Shown here: in pieces, positions 52,497-60,865 of the stretch
Numbering within the stretch: position 1 is the first letter of the stretch
Layout: every line of letters starts with the position of its first letter
From: Anaerobutyricum hallii
Lineage (GTDB): Bacteria > Bacillota > Clostridia > Lachnospirales > Lachnospiraceae
Length of the DNA stretch: 64,000 nt
Assembly: GCF_900209925.1 (NCBI RefSeq)
Contig: NZ_LT907978.1
Coordinates: 542,001-606,000 of the forward strand
Direction: 5' to 3'
Translations under genes and position numbers: made by a program
Notes under the pieces: model-generated
Seen by the model: the letters and a program-made list of their open reading frames with translations, nothing else
Database searches by the model: none
What the model was told of the DNA's origin: nothing

Positions 52497-54467
52497 ATGA
52501 AGTTTGAAAATATGTTTTCACCAATTCAGATTGGACCTATGGAAGTAAAGAACCGTTTTGTAGTACCTCCAATGGGTAACAACTTTGCAAACACAGACGG
52601 AACAATGAGTGATCAGTCTGTTGCTTACTACGGCGCACGTGCAAAGGGTGGATTTGGTTTAATTACACTTGAGGCTACGGTTGTTCATAAAGGAGCAAAG
52701 GGTGGTCCTAGAAAACCTTGTTTATATGATGATGCATCAATTCCTAGCTTCAAGAAAGTAATTGATGCCTGCCATGCAGAAGGAGCTAAAGTTTCCATTC
52801 AGTTACAGAATGCCGGACCAGAAGGTAACGCAAAGAACGCTGGCGCACCAATCCAGGCAGCTACAGCAGTATCATCAGCAGATGGAAGAGATATTCCGGA
52901 AGAAGTTACAACAGAACAGGTTTATGAATTAGCAAGAGGATATGGAGAAGCTGCAAGAAGAGCAATGGAAGCTGGTGCAGATGCTGTAGAAATTCATATG
53001 GCACATGGTTACCTTGTAAATTCTTTCATGTCTCCAAGAACAAATAAACGTGTCGATGAGTTTGGTGGTTCTTTCGAGAACAGAATGCGTTTCTCAACCC
53101 TCATCATTGATGAAGTTAAAAAAGCAACACAGGGAAAAATCGCTGTACTCGCCCGTATCAACAGTACAGAGGATATGTTCGGTGGACTTGACAACCATGA
53201 TATGTGTGCAATCGCAACTTATTTAGAGTCTTGCGGATTAGATGCACTTCATGTATCTCGTGCTGTTCATTTAAAAGATGAATATATGTGGGCTCCTACA
53301 GGTATTCATGGTGGATTCTCCGCGGAATATGTAGCAAATATCAAGAAATGTGTATCTATTCCTGTTATCACAGTTGGTCGTTACACAGAGCCACAGTTCG
53401 CTGAGGTAATGGTTCGTACTGGTACAGCAGATTTAGTTGCATTTGGACGTCAGTCTCTTGCAGATCCTGCTATGCCTAAAAAAGCATTGGAAGACAGATT
53501 AGAAGACATGACACCATGTATCGCTTGTTTACAGGGTTGTGTTGCAAATATGTATGCTGGAAAGCCAATCTGCTGTTTAACAAACCCAGTTCTTGGTCGT
53601 GAGAGCGAAGGAATGAAAGAAGCAGAAACGAAGAAGAAAATTTATGTAATTGGTGGCGGCCCTGCTGGTATGTGTGCAGCATTTACTGCAGCAAGAAGAG
53701 GACATGACGTTACATTATTTGAAGCAAGCGACGTACTCGGTGGAAATATGAGACTTGCTGCTTACCCACCTGGAAAAGGTGATATCACAAACATGATCAG
53801 AAGTTACATTACAAAATGTGAAAAATCTGGTGTAAAGATTGTTCTTAATACAGAAGTAACAGCAGATCTTATTAAGAAAGATGCTCCAGATGCAGTGATC
53901 GTAGCAACTGGTTCTGAAACACTTGTACTTCCATTCATCAAAGGTATCACAGCTCCTGAAATCGTTCATGGAGGAGACTGCTTATCCGGTAAACGTCCGG
54001 TAGGACATAAAGTACTTGTTGTAGGTGGCGGTATGGTAGGTGCTGAAACAGCAGAGTTCCTTGCGGAAAAAGGACATGATGTTTCTATCATCGAGATGAG
54101 AGATGCTATCGGACCAGATGTAATCCACGAACATAGAGTATTCCTTATGGAAGGTCTTAAAGAGTATGATGTTCATCAGTATGTAAATGCAGCGGTATCT
54201 GAGATTTATCCTGATGGCGTAAGCTACAAGAATGCAGCCGATAAATCCGATGAGACAGTATATGAATTAAGAGGATTTGACACTGTTGTTCTTTCAATGG
54301 GATATGTTTCTAAATATACACATCGTGAAGGTCAGGAAGTTGTTTATGATTTCGTTGACGAATTAAAAGCTATCTGCCCAGAAGTACATGTAGTTGGTGA
54401 TGCAATCAGAGCTCGTCGTGCTTTAGACGCAACAAAAGAAGCTTATGATGTTGCATTAAATATCTAA
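52497..54467 (+). CDS. OYE-type NADH:flavin oxidoreductase (2-enoate/2,4-dienoyl-CoA reductase family)
   Basis: 656 aa. FMN TIM barrel at 1-340 (FSPIQIGPMEVKNRFVVPPM, AADAVEIHMAHGYLVNSF-like, SPRTNKRVDEFGG), 4Fe-4S cysteines CIACLQGC and PICCL, then two dinucleotide domains (VIGGGPAGMCAA, VVGGGMVGAETAEFL). Such enzymes reduce activated C=C bonds. 3-Dehydroshikimate is an enone, so it would be a fitting substrate in this neighbourhood; that is inference. It may allow reductive quinate/shikimate use without aromatisation. Confidence 0.9.
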   Translation: MKFENMFSPIQIGPMEVKNRFVVPPMGNNFANTDGTMSDQSVAYYGARAKGGFGLITLEATVVHKGAKGGPRKPCLYDDASIPSFKKVIDACHAEGAKVSIQLQNAGPEGNAKNAGAPIQAATAVSSADGRDIPEEVTTEQVYELARGYGEAARRAMEAGADAVEIHMAHGYLVNSFMSPRTNKRVDEFGGSFENRMRFSTLIIDEVKKATQGKIAVLARINSTEDMFGGLDNHDMCAIATYLESCGLDALHVSRAVHLKDEYMWAPTGIHGGFSAEYVANIKKCVSIPVITVGRYTEPQFAEVMVRTGTADLVAFGRQSLADPAMPKKALEDRLEDMTPCIACLQGCVANMYAGKPICCLTNPVLGRESEGMKEAETKKKIYVIGGGPAGMCAAFTAARRGHDVTLFEASDVLGGNMRLAAYPPGKGDITNMIRSYITKCEKSGVKIVLNTEVTADLIKKDAPDAVIVATGSETLVLPFIKGITAPEIVHGGDCLSGKRPVGHKVLVVGGGMVGAETAEFLAEKGHDVSIIEMRDAIGPDVIHEHRVFLMEGLKEYDVHQYVNAAVSEIYPDGVSYKNAADKSDETVYELRGFDTVVLSMGYVSKYTHREGQEVVYDFVDELKAICPEVHVVGDAIRARRALDATKEAYDVALNI

Positions 54468-54505
54468 TCCTAAGATATAACAGGCAATAATGGAGGGAAT
54501 AACAA

Positions 54506-55381
54506 ATGGAAAGACGTATTAACGGACACACAGGACTTTTAGCACTGTTTGGAACACCTGTAGGACATTCAGGATCACCTGCAATGTATAACTTCAGTTT
54601 CCAGCATGATGGACTTGACTATGCATATATGGCATTTGATGTAAATGTAGAACAGATGCCTGCTGTATTTGACAGCATCCGTTTATTCAACATGCGTGGT
54701 GGTAACTTTACAATGCCATGTAAAAACATTGCAGCAGAGTTAGTTGATAAATTATCTCCTGCAGCAGAGATCATTGGAGCATGTAACGTATTTGTTAACG
54801 ATGCCGGAGTAATCACAGGACATATCACAGACGGTGTTGGTTTCGTAAAGAACCTTGAAGTAAATGGTGTAGACGTTAAGGGTAAGAAAACAGTTGTTCT
54901 TGGAGCTGGCGGAGCGGCTACAGCAATTCAGGTACAGCTTGCATTAGACGGAGCTTCTGAAGTAGCAATCTTCAACATTGATGATGAATTCTATAGCAGA
55001 GCAGAGTCTACTAAAGAAAAGCTTGCAGCACGCTGTCCTGAATGTAAAGTAACAGTGGAGCATCTTGAAGACAAAGAAGCTCTTGCAGCAGCGGTAAACA
55101 ATGCAGATATCGTAATCAATGCTACAATCATGGGAATGAAACCTCATGAAGACGTAACATTAATCGATAAATCTTTATTCCGCAAAGACTTAGTTGTTGC
55201 TGATACAGTTTACAATCCTGAAAAAACAAAGATGATTCTTGAAGCGGAAGAAGTTGGATGTCAGGCAATCGGCGGAAAAGGAATGCTTTTATATCAGGGT
55301 GTTGTTAACTACAGTCTGTTTACAGGAAAAGATTTCCCAATCGAGGAATATCAGAAATTCCAGGCAGAACAGGGAAAATAA
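54506..55381 (+). CDS. shikimate/quinate dehydrogenase, AroE-like
   Basis: 291 aa. Substrate motif GTPVGHSGSPAMYN keeps the HSxSP serines; GGNFTMPCKN holds the catalytic Lys; ITDGVGFVKNLE the Asp; LGAGGAATAIQVQL the NAD(P) loop. It is a closer match to classic shikimate dehydrogenase than the 45288 copy. Two different AroE proteins in one 10-kb stretch, one with the biosynthetic-like trio and one with transporters, point to a catabolic set. ATG 54506 after GGAGGG. Confidence 0.9.
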   Translation: MERRINGHTGLLALFGTPVGHSGSPAMYNFSFQHDGLDYAYMAFDVNVEQMPAVFDSIRLFNMRGGNFTMPCKNIAAELVDKLSPAAEIIGACNVFVNDAGVITGHITDGVGFVKNLEVNGVDVKGKKTVVLGAGGAATAIQVQLALDGASEVAIFNIDDEFYSRAESTKEKLAARCPECKVTVEHLEDKEALAAAVNNADIVINATIMGMKPHEDVTLIDKSLFRKDLVVADTVYNPEKTKMILEAEEVGCQAIGGKGMLLYQGVVNYSLFTGKDFPIEEYQKFQAEQGK

Positions 55382-55394
55382 TTTAAAATTAAAT

Positions 55395-55440
55395 CATCAG
55401 TTGTCATTCACTGTTTGGATACAGTGAATGACTGACGATG
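55395..55440 (+). other. hairpin between aroE-like and MFS genes
   Basis: CATTCACTGT (55405-55414) / ACAGTGAATG (55421-55430) with CATC/GATG outside. Not followed by T residues. Probably intercistronic. Confidence 0.45.
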
Positions 55441-55492
55441 AGTTAATATAGCAGCATTTTAAAATTACATTTAAATTTAGAGGAGAAAATGT

Positions 55493-56788
55493 ATGAAAGC
55501 GAAAAAATATATCTGGTCAATGATCTGTGTGTACATGGCTTATTTGACACATGGTATGCAGGCACTTATTTTTTCACAGAATCAGGTAAACTTTGCAACA
55601 AAATGGGGATTTGATATGTCTAATCCGGAATCTGCAGCGTACGCAGCAGGTGTTGCAGCCGTTTCTACAGCAATCGCATGGACTGGATTTGGTAAATTCA
55701 TTTCTGTATGGATTGGTGGAGAGATTTCTGACCGTGTCGGCCGTAAGAAGTTAATGATTGGTGGAGCAATTCTTTATATCATCTGCTTCGCAACAATGTT
55801 TGTAACGAACAATGCAACTGTAGCTGCAATCATGGGCTTATTAGGTGGTATTGCTACATCTGGTTTCTGGGATGCATCCGGATATCCAGCAGTACAGGAA
55901 GCATATCCTGCAGCACCAGGTTCCGCATTAATTATGATTAAGTTCTTCGTAGCGTTATCAAGTATCTTCTACCCACTGATCTGCGTACAGACAGCAGCAG
56001 CAGGTAACTGGAAGATTAACATTGTAATTCCTTTAGTATTATCTTGTGTTGTATTGGTATTTGCATGTATCGCAAGATTCGTTTATGATGATGAAAAAGC
56101 AGCAAACGCTGGCGCAGGAAGCGACAAGAGAGCTGACCAGGCTGAAATCGATGCAGCAAAAGCAAGACAGCTTGTTGCACCTGGAAAGTTTACAGCATTC
56201 CTCACATATTTCTATGCATTCTTAGTAATGGCAGTTATGTATGGTGCTCAGCAGTATACAAAAGCGTTCGGTCTTGCATACTGTGGACTTAGCGAAATGC
56301 AGGCAGCATCTATGACAACAATGTATCAGGTTGGTTCTATCGTTGCCGTAGCATTCTGGGCTGTAATGATGAGTAAATTAAAATGGCATCCGTTAAAAGT
56401 ATTGATCGTTGACGCGGTTATCACAGCAGGCTCCCTTTTAGCAGTACTTTTAGTACATCAGGTAGCAATCGTTTATATCGCAATCTTAATTCTTGGATTT
56501 GGTTGTGCCGGTGGTGCTTTACAGACAGGTCTTTCTGTATTACAGGAATTCGTACCTGGACCAAAAGGACGTAACACAGGTATCTACTATACATTTATGG
56601 GCGCTGCTTCTTATCTTATGCCTGTAATTGTAGCAAAATTAACAGTCATTTCCGGCGAAAGTAAAGCAGTATACACATTAATGACTCTCATGTTTATCTT
56701 AGCAGTAGTTCAGGTAGTAGCAACACTGTACCTCATCTTAAGATACAAGAAGGTATTTGGAACTACTCCATTAGCAAAAGCGGAATAA
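55493..56788 (+). CDS. MFS transporter, probable shikimate/quinate-type importer
   Basis: 431 aa, 12 helices. Motif A reads EISDRVGRKKLMIGG after helix 2; GFWDASGYPAVQEAYPAAPG in helix 4-5. The overall form is that of solute:cation symporters. It follows the dehydrogenase by 112 bp in the same operon, so a hydroaromatic acid is the likely cargo. ATG 55493 after AGAGGAG. Confidence 0.82.
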   Translation: MKAKKYIWSMICVYMAYLTHGMQALIFSQNQVNFATKWGFDMSNPESAAYAAGVAAVSTAIAWTGFGKFISVWIGGEISDRVGRKKLMIGGAILYIICFATMFVTNNATVAAIMGLLGGIATSGFWDASGYPAVQEAYPAAPGSALIMIKFFVALSSIFYPLICVQTAAAGNWKINIVIPLVLSCVVLVFACIARFVYDDEKAANAGAGSDKRADQAEIDAAKARQLVAPGKFTAFLTYFYAFLVMAVMYGAQQYTKAFGLAYCGLSEMQAASMTTMYQVGSIVAVAFWAVMMSKLKWHPLKVLIVDAVITAGSLLAVLLVHQVAIVYIAILILGFGCAGGALQTGLSVLQEFVPGPKGRNTGIYYTFMGAASYLMPVIVAKLTVISGESKAVYTLMTLMFILAVVQVVATLYLILRYKKVFGTTPLAKAE

Positions 56789-56895
56789 AGTTTAAGATAA
56801 ATAGCGATTTTAAAGTAATTATTTTAAATCCTTGTGAAGTTGTTTTAAATAGTTATGGGAATTTAGATGATTACAACTAAAAGCAAATGGTAATT

Positions 56896-56927
56896 AGCCT
56901 GTATATAGTTTATACTATATACAGGCT
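56896..56927. terminator. probable terminator after the MFS gene
   Basis: 14-bp perfect stem AGCCTGTATATAGT / ACTATATACAGGCT with a 4-base loop, followed by CACCATGTTTTTA. The T run is offset, so strength is uncertain. Confidence 0.5.
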
Positions 56928-57042
56928 CACCATGTTTTTAGCTGTTTATTTTTTTAATATCATTAGTTAAAAAATAAACAAAAACCTATTAAAACCTGCA
57001 AATTCATAGAATGTATCTATAAATACTAACCGATGCACAAAA

Positions 57043-57165
57043 GGGGAGTCCAATCTTTGTCTGAGATAAACGCTCCGCGAGGATGCGCAGTGATTCTGTA
57101 AAGAATATGTCAGCTTACGCTGACCAGAATCACGCGCCAAGTCTCGCGGCGGCTCGACTTGAATT
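57043..57165. repeat. palindromic repeat type C, copy 2 (inverted)
   Basis: GGAGTCCAATCTTTG ... CTCCGCGAGGATGCGCAGTG ... GTCAGCTTACGCTGAC ... CACGCGCCAAGTCTCGCGG ... CTCGACTTGAATT. About 95% like the copy at 11951-12082, 45 kb away. Confidence 0.88.
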
Positions 57166-57328
57166 GTAAGTATTTTAGAAGATATCTATGGTAAGTCTGT
57201 TGTAGTAATACACTGCTGTTTTAATTTTATTTTCTGAAAAACAGATGTAGACCGAAATAGATTGAAACAAAGGATATTTTTGTTTTTTGGTGTGTTAGTA
57301 CACAAGTATTAGAAGAGGAGATATTTTT

Positions 57329-57826
57329 ATGAAGGTATTAAAGTGGCTGGATAATAATTTGGAACAGGCCATACTCCTGATGTTATTGTGTGGAATGACA
57401 ATCGTTATGGGAGGGCAGATTATTGCCAGATATGCTTTTTCAGCTTCCCTGTCCTGGTCTGAGGAGATCACGAGATATATGTTTATTATTTCTGGTTTTA
57501 TCAGTGCCAGTTATTGTATTAAGAACGGTTTATCCGTTAAGATTGACCAGTTAGTAGGTATGCTTCCGGGCAAAGGAGTTCATTATATGCGACTGGTAAG
57601 TTATCTTATACAGTTACTCTTTTTTGCTTATCTGGTTCCTTTTGCATGGAAATATGTAAAAGCAGGAATGGCAAGTGGACAGTTAAGTCCAGCTTGTGGA
57701 ATTCCAATGTACCTGATTCAGTCATTCACAGTAATCAGTTTTGTTTTATGCTGTATCCGTCTGATTCAGAAGTTTATACAGCGAGTTGAGATCATTACAG
57801 GAAAAAGAGAAGCGGAGGAGAAATAA
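57329..57826 (+). CDS. dctQ: TRAP transporter small membrane subunit (DctQ)
   Basis: 165 aa, four helices. LDNNLEQAILLMLLCGMTIV, RYAFSASLSWSEEITRYMFI and the GLSVKIDQLVGMLPG loop are typical. It partners DctM. ATG 57329 after AGAGGAG; three bases from the next gene. Confidence 0.92.
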   Translation: MKVLKWLDNNLEQAILLMLLCGMTIVMGGQIIARYAFSASLSWSEEITRYMFIISGFISASYCIKNGLSVKIDQLVGMLPGKGVHYMRLVSYLIQLLFFAYLVPFAWKYVKAGMASGQLSPACGIPMYLIQSFTVISFVLCCIRLIQKFIQRVEIITGKREAEEK

Positions 57827-57829
57827 AGA

Positions 57830-59119
57830 ATGTCACCATTAGTAGTATTTATATTATTCTTTGTATGTTTATTAATAGCGATTCCAATCTCTGTATCCCT
57901 TGGTTTGGTTGCAGTATTACCGGGAGTATTTGATCCGTCTTTTACAGCAAGTGCTTCCTACGTTATCCGTTCTATGTTTGGTGGAATCGATAGTTTCCCA
58001 CTCCTTGCAGTACCGATGTTTATTTTATCCGGTATTATTATGGCAAGAGGTGGAATTTCTAAGAGGTTATTTGATCTCTTTTCATATTTCATTGGAAAAC
58101 GTACAGCAGGTCTGCCATGTGCAGCAGTAATAACCTGTCTGTTTTATGGAGCAATCTCTGGTTCGGGAATTGCCACAGTTGCTGCAGTTGGCAGTATGAC
58201 AATCCCTCTGTTAGTAGAGCTTGGCTACGATAAAAAGTTCTGTACTGCCTTAGTTGCAGTTGCAGGAAGTCTTGGTGTTATTATTCCACCAAGTATTCCA
58301 TTTATTATGTATGGTATGGCATCAGGGGCATCTGTAAGTGACATTTTCCTTGCAGGAATTGTTCCGGGAGTTCTTATCGGACTTCTTTTAATGGTATATG
58401 CCGTATTTTATTGTAAGAAACATGGAGAAGATAAAGAAAAGATTAATGCAAAGATCGATGATCTTCATGCACAGGGATTATGGAAAGTATTTAAGAGCAG
58501 TTTCTTTGCAGTGCTGTCTCCAGTCATCATCCTTGGATGTATTTACTCAGGTGTTGCCTCGCCTACAGAAGCAGCCGTTATCTCTGTATTCTACTCACTG
58601 ATCGTCAGTATTTTCATTTATAAATCACTTCCGATTAAGAAAGTTTACGATGTATTTGTAGAAGCAGTAAGAACATATGCACCAATCTTATTTATTTTAG
58701 CAGCATCCATAGCATTCTCCAGAGTACTTACACTGATGCAGGTTCCACAGCTTATCAGTGGATGGATTCTTGCCCATTTTACAAGTAAGGTTGTTGTATT
58801 GATCGTAATCAACCTTGTATTATTACTTGTAGGTATGGTTATGGATACTACTCCTGCCATTCTCATCCTTACACCAATCCTTCTTCCAATCGTAGAGGGC
58901 TTTGGAATGGATCCCATTCATTTTGGTGTCATGATGGTTGTAAACTTAGCGATTGGTTTTGTTACACCACCAATCGGTGTAAACCTTTTCGTAGCAAGCT
59001 CTCTTACCGATATTCCGGTTGTAGATATCGCAAAAAGAGCAATGCCACTCATTGGTTTCTTCTTAATCGCATTGTTACTTATCACCTTTATTCCACAGAT
59101 CAGTCTGTGTTTGCTTTAG
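57830..59119 (+). CDS. dctM: TRAP transporter large membrane subunit (DctM)
   Basis: 429 aa, about 12 helices. AVPMFILSGIIMARGGISKR, GAISGSGIATVAAVGSMTIP, VIIPPSIPFIMYGMASG and DTTPAILILTPILLPI are the DctM hallmarks. It moves organic acids with a sodium gradient. Follows dctQ by 3 bases. Confidence 0.95.
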   Translation: MSPLVVFILFFVCLLIAIPISVSLGLVAVLPGVFDPSFTASASYVIRSMFGGIDSFPLLAVPMFILSGIIMARGGISKRLFDLFSYFIGKRTAGLPCAAVITCLFYGAISGSGIATVAAVGSMTIPLLVELGYDKKFCTALVAVAGSLGVIIPPSIPFIMYGMASGASVSDIFLAGIVPGVLIGLLLMVYAVFYCKKHGEDKEKINAKIDDLHAQGLWKVFKSSFFAVLSPVIILGCIYSGVASPTEAAVISVFYSLIVSIFIYKSLPIKKVYDVFVEAVRTYAPILFILAASIAFSRVLTLMQVPQLISGWILAHFTSKVVVLIVINLVLLLVGMVMDTTPAILILTPILLPIVEGFGMDPIHFGVMMVVNLAIGFVTPPIGVNLFVASSLTDIPVVDIAKRAMPLIGFFLIALLLITFIPQISLCLL

Positions 59120-59139
59120 ATTAGGAAAGGAGAATCAAA

Positions 59140-60174
59140 ATGAAAGGAAAATTTACAAGCGTTATCCTTGCAGTTGTTCTTGTCGCTATTACTGCAGGAA
59201 CCATATTCTTTGGATATTCTAAGGCAAGTGGTAAGATAACAAAGTCAGGTGCAGAAGAAGAACAGAGATACGCATGGCCACTTGCAACCTGTAGTACAGA
59301 AGATACGATCACACACATCTTCGCAACACAGTTTGCAAAAGAAGTAGAGAAATTAAGTGATGGCAAGATGAAGATTAATGTATATCCACAGAGTACATTA
59401 GGTGGTGACCGAGAACTTATGGAGAGTTGTAAAGATGGAGACATCCCATTCGTTGTACAGTCTCCGGCACCACAGGTAAGCTTCATGCCGCAGCTTTGTG
59501 TATTTGATACACCATGTTTATTTGAAAATATTGATGATGCCCGAAAAGCAATCGATAATCCAGATTTCCAGAAAGAAATTCAGAAAATTTATAAAGGCGC
59601 AGGCTATGATCTACTTGGAATCGCAGACCAGTGTTTTCGTGTAATGACCAGCGCCAAACCATTTACAGGAATCGAAAGCTTCAAAGGTCAGAAAATCCGT
59701 ACAATGGAGAACGCATATCATCTTCAGTTCTGGAAACAGATGGGAGCAAACCCTACACCAATGAGCTTCTCCGAAGTATACATCGGACTCCAGCAGGGAA
59801 CGATCGATGCACAGGAAAACGCTTACGAAATTATCGTAAGTGCGAAGCTTTACGAACAGCAGAAATACTTAATCAGCACGAATGCAGTACCGGATTATAC
59901 AACATTGATTGTCAGTGACGAATTCTACCAGGGACTGACAAAAGAACAGCAGAAGATTATCGATCAGGCTGCAAAAACAGCACAGGAAAAAGCTCGTGAA
60001 TCTGCCGATGACCGTCGCGTACAGCGTCAGAAGGTTCTTGAAGACGAAGGTATGCAGATTGTAGATGTAGACCAGAAAACCTGGAAACAAATGCAGGAAA
60101 AATGCCAGCCAGTATACGATGCGATTCGTAAACAGGCAGGAGATAAACTTGTAGACCTGTATATGGGAAAATAG
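59140..60174 (+). CDS. dctP: TRAP transporter solute-binding protein (DctP)
   Basis: 344 aa. N-terminal hydrophobic segment (SVILAVVLVAITAGTIFF) is a signal anchor without a lipobox Cys. Binding fold: FATQFAKEVEKLSDGKMKIN, YPQSTLGGDRELMESCKDGD, and FKGQKIRTMEN, whose Arg pairs with the ligand carboxylate. Ligand unknown; by context a hydroaromatic or other plant acid. ATG 59140 after AAAGGAG. Confidence 0.93.
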   Translation: MKGKFTSVILAVVLVAITAGTIFFGYSKASGKITKSGAEEEQRYAWPLATCSTEDTITHIFATQFAKEVEKLSDGKMKINVYPQSTLGGDRELMESCKDGDIPFVVQSPAPQVSFMPQLCVFDTPCLFENIDDARKAIDNPDFQKEIQKIYKGAGYDLLGIADQCFRVMTSAKPFTGIESFKGQKIRTMENAYHLQFWKQMGANPTPMSFSEVYIGLQQGTIDAQENAYEIIVSAKLYEQQKYLISTNAVPDYTTLIVSDEFYQGLTKEQQKIIDQAAKTAQEKARESADDRRVQRQKVLEDEGMQIVDVDQKTWKQMQEKCQPVYDAIRKQAGDKLVDLYMGK

Positions 60175-60190
60175 TAATTTGCTGGGGAAA

Positions 60191-60457
60191 CAGACGCCGC
60201 TTTAGTAGAAGATATTGAGTTGAATTGTAGTAGTCTTCTAAAGAAAAGAAGAATGGTTATAAGTTTGATTTTGTTCCGTTGCGCTAAGCATTCCATTCTG
60301 CCCAGAAAAACAGGAACTTGGGAAAAACGAGTCCCAAGTTCCTATGGTCAGAATTCCATAGCGCAAAGTCACAAAATGCAATACTTATAACCATTCTTTT
60401 TTCTTTACCATAGTTTCCTTACAATTCAGCAGGAAATTTTGTTTCAGCGGCTGTCTG
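60191..60457. repeat. palindromic repeat type D, copy 4 (inverted)
   Basis: Ends CAGACGCCGCT / AGCGGCTGTCTG. Arms AAGAAGAATGGTTATAAG / CTTATAACCATTCTT, GGAACTTGGG / CCCAAGTTCC. Starts 16 bp after the dctP stop. Confidence 0.9.
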
Positions 60458-60474
60458 TTTTTAATAGCAAATTA

Positions 60475-60660
60475 GTGATTTCTGTTGAAAAGAGAAGGGG
60501 ATTCTCCAAAAGATTATGTGAGCTAACCAGAGAAAAATTCTCCATGAGGTAGGAGTAGTTAAATGTAATTTTTATACAATCAAGTAAGAAAGTATCTTCT
60601 TCTAGAGATGTTCATTCTAATGAAAACCATAGTCTTCTGGGCAATCCCCATTCTCACCAA
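60475..60660. repeat. type G repeat unit, copy 3
   Basis: Same order as 17750-17945: GAAAAGAGAAGGGGATTCTC ... CTAACCAGAGAAAAATTCTC ... GTATCTTCTTCTAGAGATGT ... AAAACCATAGTCTTCTGGGC. Confidence 0.75.
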
Positions 60661-60677
60661 CTGTAGATTTGGATAGT

Positions 60678-60800
60678 CAGAAAAAAGAAATAATACCATA
60701 TCCCAGATGCGGCTTCGGAGCGTGTTTAAGATGCGAATGAGCATTTTAAACACAGCGACTACAGAGCAGATGGGATATGGTATTATTTCTTTTTTCGTCT
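60678..60800. repeat. palindromic repeat type A, copy 8 (inverted)
   Basis: Arms AAATAATACCATATCCCA / TGGGATATGGTATTATTT. Same flank ACCAAATCTACAAATTCGTA. It precedes the promoter of the large surface protein gene. Confidence 0.9.
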
Positions 60801-60865
60801 ACACCAAATCTACAAATTCGTATTTTATATGGTATAATAAAATAATTAGATGGAGGAGGAAAGTT

